The translations under genes were made by a program, and so were the position numbers. Positions 54,555-64,000 of a stretch of 64,000 bases of DNA are shown piece by piece; within the stretch, counting starts at the first letter, position 1; each line of letters begins with the position of its first letter. The notes under the pieces were generated by a model. The model was not told where the DNA came from, ran no database searches, and saw nothing but the letters and a program-made list of their open reading frames with translations. This DNA comes from Megascapheus bottae (lineage: Eukaryota; Chordata; Mammalia; Rodentia; Geomyidae): positions 8,804,001 to 8,868,000 of the forward strand of contig JANJXV010000013.1 of NCBI GenBank assembly GCA_024803745.1, read 5' to 3'.

Positions 54555-54990
54555 GCTGCTCCAAATGAGGTGGCTCTCATCACAGAAGTATGTTGACTCA
54601 CATTTCTGTAGGCTGGAAATCCAATATCAGAGGTGTCCTTAGGGCTGGCTTCCTGCCAGAGCTGAGGAAGAATCGGCGCCAGGTCTCACCCGGCTGCTGT
54701 AATTTGCTGTCCCTTCCTTGCTTTTTGTTAGGTGGTAGATGCCTCCCCTAGACCTCTACCTTCATTTCCACATGTGGGCTCTGCATGTCTTTGCTCAAAT
54801 CTGTCCTTCCTATAGGGAAAATACACATCAAATGAGAGCCCACTCTAATGCCCTTATTTCAACTTGATCTCTCATGAAGACTGTGTCTCCAAATTAAGTC
54901 ATACTCCAAGGATGTAGGGTTTGAAAGTCCAACCTTTCCTTTGAGAAGAGGGGACTCTCAGCTCAACCACACCCCCCCCCCAAAAAATTC
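54555..54990 (-). mobile_element. MLT1-like (ERVL-MaLR) LTR remnant, antisense
   Basis: CATTTCTGTAGGCTGGAAAT, CAGCTGTTGTAAT-like middle, CCTCATTTCC-like block, then GTGTCTCCAAATTAAGTCAT, ACTCCAAGGATGTAGGGTTT follow the antisense MLT1 order over 430 bp. Solitary and non-coding. Confidence 0.65.
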
Positions 54991-54999
54991 CTCAACAAC

Positions 55000-56165
55000 A
55001 ACCTCCCACAGCAGACATTTGTCCTGATGGGAACCACGTCAGAATCATTTTATTTCTTCCATCAATGTCCAGCCTCTATTGGGAGCAAGCTATACAATCT
55101 TTACTGCCATAGAGTCTGTATCTCTGGAACTCACATCTACTTCAAACCCTGCCTAACCACTCACATACCTCTGAAAGTCAGCCATCTTGCCTACTTCCTG
55201 GGGTCCAACCCAGGAGGAGGTCAATTCCCTCATCCTGAGAATCTCAGAGTCACAGAGTTAATATTCTGTTTGTACTTCGGAGCAGCTAAAATGGCCAATA
55301 AATAAAGACCCACAGCAAGAAAATGGACAACAATCCCATTAGTTGTTTGAAAGAGCTAAAAATAACCTGGCACTGGCTAGCTGAAGGGGGCATTTGGTGA
55401 CACAGCCAGCTCCAGCATGCAGAACAAGAGGGAGAATCGCTGGCTCAGATAGAGGCACCAGTCGGAGAAAGCCAGCAGAAGAAAGAACAGAAAAGTTCAC
55501 CCTTAATGAGAAATGACCTTCATAACTCCCTGGGTCTCCCTAGAGTTTCCTTTGCAGAATATTACATTTTTCCATATCTAATTCCTTTCCATCTATCTTA
55601 TCACTTGTGTGAAACTATTAATAAAGATACTTTTGTTTAGGCCTATTTCTACAGTTGTATGGATGTATGTTGGTATCAAATATATATGTATGTATATATA
55701 TATATATGTTTTTATTCATTTCTTACTTTATATTCTTTTCTCTTGCTCTGTTTTGGAGGATACTTTATATTGATTTGAATATTTTTAATATCCCCTTGGT
55801 TAGGCTGACACCCTTGGCTCTTGCTTGGAGTCAGGGGCTAAGCACATGCCTTTTGGCCTACCCAGCCTTATGAACACAGCCACTCTTAACCAACACCTCC
55901 TCCTGACTGAGCCTGAAGTCTCTATCCATAGCTCTAGATCTCAAGGAGTAGGCTACAGTTCATCTCACCCACTCTTCTAGCCCACTCTTTTTCACCTTTG
56001 GAAGACACCTTGTTCTCAGCTGGCTGAGAATCACTGGTTTCACACTGTCTTTGGCACTGTTTCCACCCGGTCTTTATCCTTAGCTTTCACTATGGCCTTG
56101 ACTCTGTGTTCAGCTAGGGACTCAGCAAGAGCTCTCACACATCCTGGGCTTTCAGTTCTTGGTGC
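55000..56165. other. Non-coding stretch with (TA/TATG)n at 55680-55708
   Basis: Frames 55027-55305 and 55655-55873 show no domain. Otherwise unique. Confidence 0.38.
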
Positions 56166-56169
56166 TCCT

Positions 56170-56262
56170 CTTATTAGTTTGTCGTTAGCCAAGTGAGGCA
56201 CAGTTTCCTCAACTGTATAACAGAACTAGAAATGCCCAGGCTACCATGCTACTATGAGAATG
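56170..56262 (+). repeat. Possible MIR fragment
   Basis: GCCAAGTGAGGCACAGTTTC, CTCAACTGTATAACAGAACT fits the MIR downstream block. Confidence 0.38.
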
Positions 56263-56351
56263 AACAGGAAGGGATGCCCAAATGTGATTACTAACATAGT
56301 TTTCACACCATTTCTGTGAAATCTAGCCTGAACCAGGTTTGGGCAACTTGG

Positions 56352-56353
<2 letters not shown>

Positions 56354-56401
<48 letters not shown>
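56354..56401 (+). repeat. (GT)n microsatellite
   Basis: About 24 units at the tail side of the next antisense SINE. Confidence 0.95.
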
Positions 56402-56405
<4 letters not shown>

Positions 56406-56627
56406 GTGAATGCATGGACTGGAACTTAACCTCACAGTCTTGTGCTTTCGCTTGGCTTTTGCATTCAAGGCGGGTACTCTACCACTTGAATCATGCCTCT
56501 ACTTCCAGCTTTTTTGCCAGTTAGTAGGAGGTAAGAATCACACAGATGATTTTTTTCCCAGGCTGCCTTTGAACTGTAGTCCTCAGCTATCAGCCTCTTC
56601 TATAGCTATGGCTACAGTAGGCACCCT
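56402..56627 (-). repeat. Family-B composite SINE, antisense
   Basis: GGGTACTCTACCACTTGAAT, CATGCCTCTACTTCCAGCTT, TAGTAGGAGGTAAGAATCAC, CCTCAGCTATCAGCCTCTTC. Confidence 0.88.
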
Positions 56628-56799
56628 GCTCTAAATAAATGATCTTAAAGAAGTGACCACAAAGGCTACAGAGAGAATATATCCTGAAAATGGTCTTTAA
56701 GAAGCCTCATGTTTTCAAAGCTCAGTCTCTTCACTCATAAAATTGGGATAACGTGAGCACTGAACCCATCATCCCAGACTACAAATTGCCTCTGAAGGG

Positions 56800-57005
56800 T
56801 TTGTATTATTATTGTTGTTGTTGTATTTTATTGTTAGGGTAACTATAGAGAGGTTACAGTTACATTTGACAGGTAATGGGTGCATTACTTCCTGGCCATT
56901 CATACCCCTTCCCATGTTTTTCTCCCATTTCCCTTCTTCTATCCCCTCCCAATCATCTGGTTTTTCCCTGTCCCTTCCCTATTTCAAAGAAACAAATGCC
57001 AGAAT
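56800..57005 (-). repeat. Old L1 3' end, antisense
   Basis: TTGTTGTTGTATTTTATTGT, AACTATAGAGAGGTTACAGT, GGGTGCATTACTTCCTGGCC and C/T-rich CCCATTTCCCTTCTTCTATC parallel the L1 termini at 7.3 and 25.4 kb, as a separate subfamily. Confidence 0.65.
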
Positions 57006-57029
57006 TTTTTTGATTGGTAGTGATGCTAG

Positions 57030-57180
57030 TTTGTGTGTGTATTCCTGGGCTCTGTCCCTGATCTTCTAGGCTCAACATTAATGCTCTCTCTTGAGCAAGA
57101 GTCTCATGATTTTCCTTCCCAGACTGGCTTTGAGCAACAATCCTCATATCTCAGCTTTCTGAGCAGCTATAATAACGGGT
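57030..57180 (-). repeat. Family-B SINE, antisense, shortened
   Basis: CTGGGCTCTGTCCCTGATCT, GAGCAAGAGTCTCATGATTT, CATATCTCAGCTTTCTGAGC. A deletion joins the right half to the 7SL-like half. Confidence 0.8.
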
Positions 57181-57189
57181 GTTTCAATA

Positions 57190-57640
57190 GCTGGTGTTAA
57201 TAGCCACCCAGGCACTATTCATTCTTGTCCTCATAGCCCTCTTTAGCTCCAATGAAAGGATAAGCCCCACCATCAGCAAAGTCTGGGAGCCTTTGCTGTG
57301 GAAGGAAAAAAAATCAATCCCACCAAGTTCCTTCCTGAATGAGATTCACAGGCAGGGACCTTGGAGCCCAGACCCTCAGTGGGCAGGCTGCCTTCCAGTT
57401 TGGCATTTTCTCCTGGCACCTCAGAGGCAAAGCAGTAAAAATAACCTGTGTCAGCTCTGCCGCCAGCCTTGCTCCCTGGTGAGGAACCGATCCTTTATGG
57501 GCAGTGATCACTGGTTTCTTTTTGACGGCTGTTGGCAATTAAAGCCCTAGATGATCTTGGCAGACACTGTTCCAGAACTCAGTTGGGCCTTTGAAGCAGA
57601 GGGAGGCCCTGATCCAGCCTTACAGGGGTAGAGTGGTCTC
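57190..57640. promoter_or_regulatory. Candidate conserved non-coding element
   Basis: Repeat-free, GC-balanced 450 bp with GGCAGTGATCACTGGTTTCT and GACGGCTGTTGGCAATTAAA. Long open frames exist on both strands (57194-57550 plus, 57314-57538 minus), typical of stop-poor balanced DNA rather than of a gene. Inference only. Confidence 0.25.
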
Positions 57641-57644
57641 TAGG

Positions 57645-57980
57645 CCAGCCTCAAAGACAAAGGGTTGCCAGGATCCTATCTGCACTGAGGCTGGAGATGA
57701 GAGAGGGAAGGTAGGGTACAGAAACTAGGTGACGAGGAGAGCAGTTGGAGACAGGAAGAAGAAACTGAAGAAATACCATATTGCTTTCCTTCTGATCTGG
57801 AACAGGCTTCAGCCATGAAAAGGACAGCAAGTCCAAGGAATACTAATTAGCACCGTCATAACTGCTTCCTGTTGAATGGCAACCATGTCCAACATGTGCA
57901 CAAGTTGGTTTGGGATACAAAGATACCCAGTGAGGCTGTGCCTTGTAGGCTACGTCCACAAAGGGAGAATCATATATGTG
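57645..57980. other. Non-coding unique stretch
   Basis: No repeat recognised and no domain in any frame. Confidence 0.4.
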
Positions 57981-57984
57981 TGAG

Positions 57985-58335
57985 CTTCTCATTATTGTGA
58001 CATACATACCTTAAGCAAACAACCTAAAAGGAGACTTTATTTTGGCTCAAGATTTTAGGAATTTTAGTCTGTTGCTTAGCCAGATTGTCTAGGGGCCTCT
58101 ATGGTGACAGAACATCACGTTAGGGAGAATGGGAAAGAAGAAACTGCTCAGCTTATAGCTGCCAGGAAGGAAAAGGACAGGGACAGTGACAGGGACAGAG
58201 AGAAGAGAATCTTGAGTTCCACTGTACCTTCAAGAGCATGAGCAGTGATTTACTTCCTACAAATAGGCCACACCCTACGAAGTTCCCGTGATGACCCAGG
58301 ACCAATCCTTCAGCAGAACAGCTCTAGCAGCATTC
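57985..58335 (-). mobile_element. MT/ORR1-like (ERVL-MaLR) LTR remnant, antisense
   Basis: TACCTTAAGCAAACAACCTA, GAGACTTTATTTTGGCTCAA, then a GCTGCCAGGAAGGAAAAGGA block and TAGGCCACACCCTACGAAGT, follow the antisense order of rodent MaLR LTRs. Degraded, solitary, non-coding. Confidence 0.5.
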
Positions 58336-58469
58336 CAGATTCAAACGCTAATTCTCAGAAGACACCAAGGATCCATCTGGCCTTAATCATGGGACACCTC
58401 CGGAGTGCTTCTCTTGATGTGAGGCAACATTTACGCTGGACATATTTAGTCCCCACTATGGACTTCCAA

Positions 58470-58530
58470 GCAGGTCTTCCTTCCCCATTTTGCAAAGAGT
58501 CAAAGAAGCTCAAGTCACATCATCAGGCGA
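58470..58530 (-). repeat. Possible MIR fragment, antisense
   Basis: CCCCATTTTGCAAAGAGTCA, AAGAAGCTCAAGTCACATCA is the MIR antisense block. Short. Confidence 0.35.
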
Positions 58531-58677
58531 ATAAAACTAGTACCTTATTCTGAGTAAAAATTCATGCTGTGTACACCCCCCCCCCCAGTTAGCTATAACA
58601 AGCACCACTGATGGGTTGATGGATAGCACTGGGCTCAGATTTCATATCCATTCAATCCTCAAACTTATCCCCTAAGA

Positions 58678-58908
58678 GTTAGGCATTGGTAACTCAAGCC
58701 CATAATTCTGGATACTCTGGAAACTGAGAGCTGAGGGTCACTGCTCAAAGCCAGCCCAGACAGAAAAACTTTGAGACACATCGCCAGTTAATCACCAAAA
58801 AGCCAAAAGTGGACCCATGGCTCCATTGGTGGAATGACAGTGAGTGAAAAATCCTAAAGACAGCATCCAGGTCCTGAGTTCACGCCCTCATACATTCACA
58901 AAGAAGGA
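58678..58908 (+). repeat. Family-B composite SINE, sense, diverged
   Basis: GGCATTGGTAACTCAAGCCC, AAACTGAGAGCTGAGGGTCA, CGCCAGTTAATCACCAAAAA, GCATCCAGGTCCTGAGTTCA. Confidence 0.87.
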
Positions 58909-58909
58909 C

Positions 58910-59775
58910 TTTAATCATAATACTGTAAGACTAGTGTTGTGGCCATGCTGTTGGTGAAGAATACCGAGGTGCTAGCAGGTTAATTATATTGCTTATGGTC
59001 AATCAGTAAATAATCAAGCTAGAATTCTAACCATTTTCCTGATTTGAGATCCTTTCCTTATTACAAATGTAACACAAAGCCATCTGAGTTACCTTAATCT
59101 TTGGAGAATATCCCTAGGCCCTCACCAGATATCAGCAAACTCCCCCAAAACTTAAGGGAATTTCTCATGCATGACTAATTCTCCAGCAAAGGCTCTGGCT
59201 TCTGTTATCTGATCAAGGATGAGTGTCTGCTATTGGCTATAATCTCATGGTCATGGCCTGGTATATTCAACTCCAGGTCCTATGGGAAATACAGCCCCTG
59301 AGTTCTGAACTTCCCCCATGTGCCACTGACTTTTTGGTGGCCTAGATGATGTTAGGGTTTATATCAGCAAAGCAGAAAATGCCAAAGAAAGCAAGGTCAG
59401 ACTTTAAAAAGCCTACAGCCACCTCATCGTCAGACCACCATACTTAGCCCAAAGGACACATGGGGTACACAGTACTCCTCTCTTCACCCTCCTTTTCTCT
59501 GCTGCATCCCTCGATTTCCTACTAAAATCCTATGTCAAAAGATATAAGTTGTGTGCTTTAAGATTTTCCATCCTTCTGCACTACAAAGGAATTTTATTTT
59601 CTCCCACTACAATGAATTTGAAGTGACAGCTGTTCAAATGTACTAATTCACTCTTGACGGACTTCAAAAATGGCACCCACTGCTCTCTATCCTTTGCTGA
59701 GTATGAAAAGGAAACGTGCACCTCACAGTACAGAAGTATTTGGCCAGATGTCAAGGGAAGATTCAGAGCACAGAC
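58910..59775. other. Non-coding unique stretch
   Basis: No repeat or domain recognised. Confidence 0.38.
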
Positions 59776-59779
59776 TGAA

Positions 59780-60022
59780 GCTGGGTGCTGGTGGCTCACG
59801 CTTGTAATCCCAGGCTCTCAGGTAGCTGAGATCTGAGGATTGTGGTTCCAAGCCAGCCCAGGCAGAAAAGTCTGTGAGATTCTTATCTCCAATTAATGAA
59901 CACAAATCTGGAAGGAGAGCTGTGGCTCATATGGTAAAGCACTAGCCTTAAGTGGGAAAAGCTAAGGAATCAGGCCCACGCCCAGGCCCTGACATCAAGC
60001 CCAAGTAGCAGCAAAAAAAAAT
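59780..60022 (+). repeat. Family-B composite SINE, sense, well preserved
   Basis: GGGTGCTGGTGGCTCACGCT, GGTAGCTGAGATCTGAGGAT, CAGCCCAGGCAGAAAAGTCT, TTATCTCCAATTAATGAACA, GTAAAGCACTAGCCTTAAGT, with a 9-nt A tail. The left half is the closest to an Alu/B1 start in the window. Confidence 0.94.
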
Positions 60023-60039
60023 AAATTCATAAGGGCATA

Positions 60040-60130
60040 GGCTGGAATCCAACTCTTGGGTCTAAATTCTGCCTCATCTACTTACCTGCTAAGTCTCAGT
60101 ATATCCATGAAGAAAGTGAAAAGGAAAGGA
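60040..60130 (+). repeat. Possible MIR fragment
   Basis: GGCTGGAATCCAACTCTTGG, TCTGCCTCATCTACTTACCT fits the MIR 5' half. Confidence 0.38.
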
Positions 60131-60189
60131 ATGCCTATCAATTACCACTAGGTTACTAAAAGAATTGAATAAAATGTTATGCTGAAAGT

Positions 60190-60400
60190 GCTGGTCAAAG
60201 TCAGGAACCCATGACTCATGTTTTTGTAGCTATTTAGGAAGCTTAGATCTGGAGTATTACCATTCAAAACTAGCTCAGAAAATAAAACTTCATCTCTCAA
60301 ATAGAACCAGCAAAAAGGCAGGCTGAAAGCATGGTGCTTCAGGAGTTTTTGTGAGCCAGCTAAGCCAAGCAAGTGCAAGACCTAAGGACTCAGGGGGGAG
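60190..60400 (+). repeat. Family-B SINE, old copy
   Basis: AACCCATGACTCATGTTTTT, GAAGCTTAGATCTGGAGTAT, AACTAGCTCAGAAAATAAAA. The right half is barely recognisable. Confidence 0.55.
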
Positions 60401-60477
60401 AAGGAAGGCTGCAGTAAGCCTATGATACAGATGAAATACCATTATTTTTGTTTCTCTATTATTTTCTTCCAGCCACG

Positions 60478-60612
60478 GTATTTTCTTTTCTTTTATCTTC
60501 CTTTCTTTTTCCTTCTTTCCTTCTTTTCTTCCTTCCTTCTTTCCTTCCTTCCTTCATTTCTTCCTTCCTTTCTTTCTTCCTTCCTTCCTTTCTATTTTAC
60601 TTTCCTTTTTAC
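60478..60612 (+). repeat. (TTCC/TTTC)n pyrimidine microsatellite
   Basis: TTCCTTCCTTCTTTCCTTCC-type repeats over about 130 bp at the tail side of the following antisense B1-like SINE. Serine/phenylalanine/leucine-rich frames here are artefacts. Confidence 0.93.
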
Positions 60613-60718
60613 TTTTCTGAGACAGAGTCTCACTGTGATATCCAGGCTGGTCTATTGGTCAAGATCCTCCTGCCTTCGCCTCCTGTGAATTGGAATTATA
60701 CCTGGTTTCATACCTAGC
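60613..60718 (-). repeat. B1/7SL-like SINE monomer, antisense
   Basis: TTCTGAGACAGAGTCTCACT, ATATCCAGGCTGGTCTATTG, ATCCTCCTGCCTTCGCCTCC. A classic antisense B1 without a tRNA-like half. Confidence 0.88.
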
Positions 60719-60724
60719 CTTCTC

Positions 60725-61570
60725 TAAGGCTCTATTTTGTTGGGTGCAGTGTATTCAAGGTTTGAGTCAGGACCTATCACCCTGTAGGCATTTGACCAAG
60801 ATTTTTCCAGACAATGAATGGATGGAAGGATGGATGGGAAATTGAATAAATAATAGGATGATTTCCTCTACTCCAGAAGGACATCATGAATCATTCCTAG
60901 TGCTTAATGGCTTGGTTTTTATTTCTCGCTAATCACTATGTATTTTCTTGTTTTCTGAGTGTTGCCGACAGAAGAAAGTACAGTCAGTTCTGCTATGGAG
61001 TCCCATATGTGTTCTGAAAAATCTCTGTGCTATGCAAATGCACCCACAAAAGAAAAGAAAAATTAGAACACACTGAATTAAGGAAGAAAAATAGAGTTAG
61101 GGAGATAATACAAAAACTTAACTAATGACACATTTTTAGAAAATAAATACCTAACAAAATTACTAATACTATTATAAATATATTAAATAGTTAAATGCTG
61201 TTATATGAAAGGCTCAGCAACTGACCTTGAGAAATGCATGCTGCTTGCTGGTGGACAGGATATTTGAAATCCATAGAAACTTGGATAGCCAGATGTGGAC
61301 AGGTGCGATGCATGACGCACATTGAGCTAAGGAGGCTGCTAGGTGTTTAATGTGTATGTGCACATGCCTGTGCACCCTGTATGTGTTCCTATACAAGAAA
61401 AAGTCCCTCTGGGTTTTGGCATTCCCCTAGAGCTTCTAAAAGGGGGAGAAGAGCCTTATACTCATACTGTTTCTTAGTAGAGACTGCATGAGGACAAATC
61501 CATATCACCAAAATAATAATTGTAGACGAACCAACTGTAAGGTTTTCATTGTTGCTGTTGTTGTTTTATT
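60725..61570. other. Non-coding unique stretch
   Basis: (GATG)n near 60818. No gene or clear transposon. Confidence 0.38.
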
Positions 61571-61572
61571 TT

Positions 61573-61788
61573 GTTTGTTCCAATACTGTGGCTTGAACTC
61601 AGGACCTTAATACCATCATTCAAGACTGATGCACTGCCACTTGAGCCACTCCTCCAGTTGTGGTTTTTGGTGGTTAATTGGAGATAAGAGTCTTGTGGAC
61701 GTTTTTGCCCAGGCTGGCTTTGAATAACAATTGTGAGGGCTCAGCCTCCTGAATAGTTAGGATTATGAGTAAGAGCCACCAACATACC
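61573..61788 (-). repeat. Family-B composite SINE, antisense
   Basis: GTGGCTTGAACTCAGGACCT, TGCCACTTGAGCCACTCCTC, TGGTGGTTAATTGGAGATAA, GGGCTCAGCCTCCTGAATAG. Confidence 0.93.
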
Positions 61789-61789
61789 A

Positions 61790-62390
61790 CAAATGCAGGT
61801 TGTCTGGATGCTTACATGTTCCTGCTTGTTCATCCTCTTTCTATTTTGACACATGCACATAAAGACAAAGGCTGGGGGTGGGAGACTAACCACTTAGTGT
61901 CCTTCTCTTCCATCTACTTTCACCTATTGAACTCGTCCTATAAATTAGATGGTCCTAATATCACAGAAATCTATTTTGACTAAAGACTTAAGCAAATCAT
62001 GTTCCAAACATTTAGAAAACTTCAAATGATGGTTTCTGCCCAAAGACTAGGTACATTTCCAAGTTCAGTAATGGTGAATCCCCTCCATGTTTCAAGTGAA
62101 CTCTTACAGAAACAAATTATACAAAGTTTCTGTTGTTCCCTGTTCAGCACCTGCCATAGACACAGGGACACCTGCCTCTGATATAGTGGAGTGCTGGGCT
62201 GGCAGAGAAAGCCCTGCTTCCCCATAAAAACCCAGCATGTTCTAAGTACCCATTAGAGCACAGGAAAGCCAATGTGGAGAGTGCATTGGTCTTGATTGGG
62301 TCTAAGATTTCTTCCTGCTCCCAGGAAAACTCTTCCTTGTGCTGGAATTTGAGGACACCATAATGATAAATTTCCTTTCTCCCTGTTTAA
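61790..62390. other. Non-coding unique stretch
   Basis: No repeat recognised. Frames at 61765-62225 have no domain. Confidence 0.38.
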
Positions 62391-62394
62391 TATT

Positions 62395-63225
62395 CTTCTA
62401 GAGCCTCTCATTTCCTTTAGTAAAATTTCAGGCCCTTCACAATGACCTAAAAGGCCCAGCAGGGTCTGACTCTGGCCTCATTTCACATCACCCTTCTTCC
62501 TTCCACAAAAGTCTAGCCATACTGGTCCTGAATTGAACAAATTCTTCATCTAGGCTTTTGCACTGGCTGTTCCCTTTAACTGGAATGATCCACACCGAGG
62601 GCTTCTCCATTTGTTATCTCGGCGTTGTCTTTTTTATTCCAAGCTCTGACCATAATCTGTGATTCTAGTATACATGTGTTTCCTATTGCAGTTGTAACAA
62701 ATGATTACAAATTTGGTGCCTTAAAGCAACTAAGATTCATTCCCTAGATTCATTCCCTTCTTTCTAGAATCTGGAAGTCTACTAGATTATTTTTCTGAGA
62801 ACACTTTCTATTTCCTGGGTTTTTCCCACTTAGTTTTTGGCCGCTTCCAACTTCAAACCTGCCAGTCATACCAGTTTGACCTCTTTTTCCATCTTCATAT
62901 TTTTTCCTCTGACTTTGATCCTTCTGCCATCCCTTTCTAAGGATTATTTTTATTACAGTAAGCTTGTCTGGATAATCTAAGCGATTTCTCCAACTCCAAG
63001 TCCTTTCACAGGCTCCAGGGATAAACATGTGGGTGTGTAAATACAAGAATTATTTAATCTCCCACACCTGGTTTATCTACCGGCCTCCTTGTTTACCACC
63101 TATCTCCACTCTAACCTCTATGAGACTAGGACTTGTTTATCTTCCTCACTGCTGTTTTCTCTAAACCCAGGATGATTCCTGGCATATAATGTGATCAATA
63201 AATACTTTGAGAACAGAGAGATTGA
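62395..63225 (+). repeat. L2 LINE 3' region, interrupted
   Basis: CACAATGACCTAAAAGGCCC, GCTTTTGCACTGGCTGTTCC and CTTTAACTGGAATGATCCAC mark the L2 middle. CACCTATCTCCACTCTAACC, CTATGAGACTAGGACTTGTT, GATTCCTGGCATATAATGTG and ATCAATAAATACTTTGAGAA mark its end. The 62680-63050 middle belongs to something else. Confidence 0.6.
62690..62790 (-). mobile_element. MLT1-like LTR edge, antisense, within the L2
   Basis: CCTATTGCAGTTGTAACAAA, TGATTACAAATTTGGTGCCT, TAAAGCAACTAAGATTCATT, TCTAGAATCTGGAAGTCTAC is the antisense start of an MLT1-type LTR. Its far end is lost. Confidence 0.5.
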
Positions 63226-63292
63226 TGACTAGAGGGTTTGAATACATTTGGAATCAATTTCCATTGCTAAAATGGCATAAAGAATTCTCATC

Positions 63293-63515
63293 AAGGTGCT
63301 GTAGCTTATACCTGTAATCCTAGCTACTCAGGAGGCTGAAATCTGAAAATCGTGGTTGAAAGCCAGGCCGGGCAGAAATGTCTGTGAGACTCTTATCTCC
63401 AATTAACCACCAAAACTAGAAATCGGATCTCTGCACTAGCTTTGAGTAAAAAACCTAAGGGGCAGCATCCAGGCACTGAGTTCAAGTCCCAGTACCGGCA
63501 AAAAGAAAAAAAAAC
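63293..63515 (+). repeat. Family-B composite SINE, sense
   Basis: GTGCTGTAGCTTATACCTGT, CTCAGGAGGCTGAAATCTGA, CTTATCTCCAATTAACCACC, CAGGCACTGAGTTCAAGTCC, A-rich tail. The right half has an internal deletion. Confidence 0.93.
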
Positions 63516-63544
63516 TATTTATGTACTCCAGTAAGAAGACAGGA

Positions 63545-63710
63545 GCACCAAATTTGTTCTAAATCTAATCTAGCTATGTTACTTGAAGGCAATTTGCTTT
63601 ACCTCTATGGGTCTATGTGGTCATATCTATGAAACTAAATAACAACAAAAAATACTTCAGAGCTATTAGGTAATAAATAAGATTATGATTAGGAAAAATA
63701 CTTGAAAACT
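63545..63710 (+). repeat. Possible MIR remnant
   Basis: TCTAGCTATGTTACTTGAAG, GCAATTTGCTTTACCTCTAT, GTGGTCATATCTATGAAACT fits MIR order. Confidence 0.4.
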
Positions 63711-64000
63711 GTACAGTATGTGCAGTTAAGATAATTACTGTTACATAGATTATAGATGAGCAAAGCTGAGTCTAATGTGGAAATTACAACATAAATAACT
63801 AATGTGAGGCATATGCATATCTTAGTACTGTCGCTATGTGCTGGGGTGAGTGTGGGCTACAGAAGGAGTGAGTTACCCAGGTGGAAACTGAGAAGATGTA
63901 GTATGGGTACTGGGAAGTGACCTGAATGGTGACAGAGAAAGGCAGAGCATAGGAATGTGTGAGTCACTGCCAGAAGCCACATCCAACTAAATCCCCCGAA

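Noticed and set aside
56010..56042. CTGAGAATCACTGG as the end of a hAT/MER5-MER20-type DNA transposon
   Set aside because: Only about 15 bases match and no opposite terminal repeat or TSD was found.
60422..60717. Phe/Leu/Ser-rich frames resembling membrane peptides
   Set aside because: Encoded by a (TTCC)n tract and antisense B1; low-complexity artefact.

Overview
The window reads as mammalian, AT-rich, gene-poor nuclear DNA, from an intergenic desert or a large intron. I find no supportable protein-coding gene, rRNA or functional tRNA gene, CRISPR array or prokaryotic feature. The longest open frames (up to about 166 codons) are low-complexity repeat translations or fragments of LINE-1 ORF2. 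What can be annotated is almost entirely interspersed repeats and their by-products.

Two SINE families point to the source. Family A (about 175-195 bp) is a dimer: an ID/tRNA-Ala-like left half with recognisable A and B boxes (core GGCCTAGTGGTAGAGTGC), then a second tRNA-like half ending CCTGAG-TCAAGCCC-AGGACTGGC. Family B (about 220-235 bp) is a composite: a 7SL/B1-Alu-like left half (GGTGGCTCATGCCTGTAATC, then AGGCTGAGATCTGAGGATC), a middle TTATCTCCAATTAACCACCA, and a tRNA-like right half. Together with a rodent-type LINE-1, these suggest a rodent of Castorimorpha/Geomyoidea (kangaroo rat, pocket mouse, pocket gopher). That taxonomy is from memory of these SINEs and should be confirmed by search.

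Layout: 1-5.7 kb is old unique sequence with MIR and ancient L1 remnants and a 28-bp near-perfect hairpin at 1568. 5.75-6.31 kb is a family-A SINE whose tail became a ~350-bp polypurine tract, bounded by a perfect 18-bp target-site duplication (TSD). 7.3-24.5 kb is scattered SINEs, MIR/L2, an MLT1-like LTR remnant (18.66 kb), a polyadenylated retrocopy candidate (20.55 kb) and microsatellites. 25.35-27.85 kb is a minus-strand L1 cluster dominated by an old ORF2 with ruined catalytic residues. 30.6-31.8 kb holds nested SINEs and an L2. 34.1-36.95 kb is a three-layer nest: an L1 carrying a second truncated L1 and a SINE at one site. 37.1-39.6 kb is ancient L1. 39.8-40.3 kb is a SINE split by a poly(A)-tailed retrocopy of unknown origin. 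44.72-45.72 kb is a SINE split by a young-looking 5'-truncated L1 with a perfect 17-bp TSD. 46-63.5 kb has more family-B SINEs, MIR/L2, MLT1/MT-like LTR remnants and simple repeats.

A few repeat-free stretches rich in TAAT cores (near 24.0, 32.3 and 43.9 kb) or of balanced composition (53.6, 57.3 kb) look like possible conserved non-coding elements; this is inference without an alignment. Coordinates of old repeats are approximate. I see no new gene system; the most informative structures are the nested and TSD-bounded insertions.
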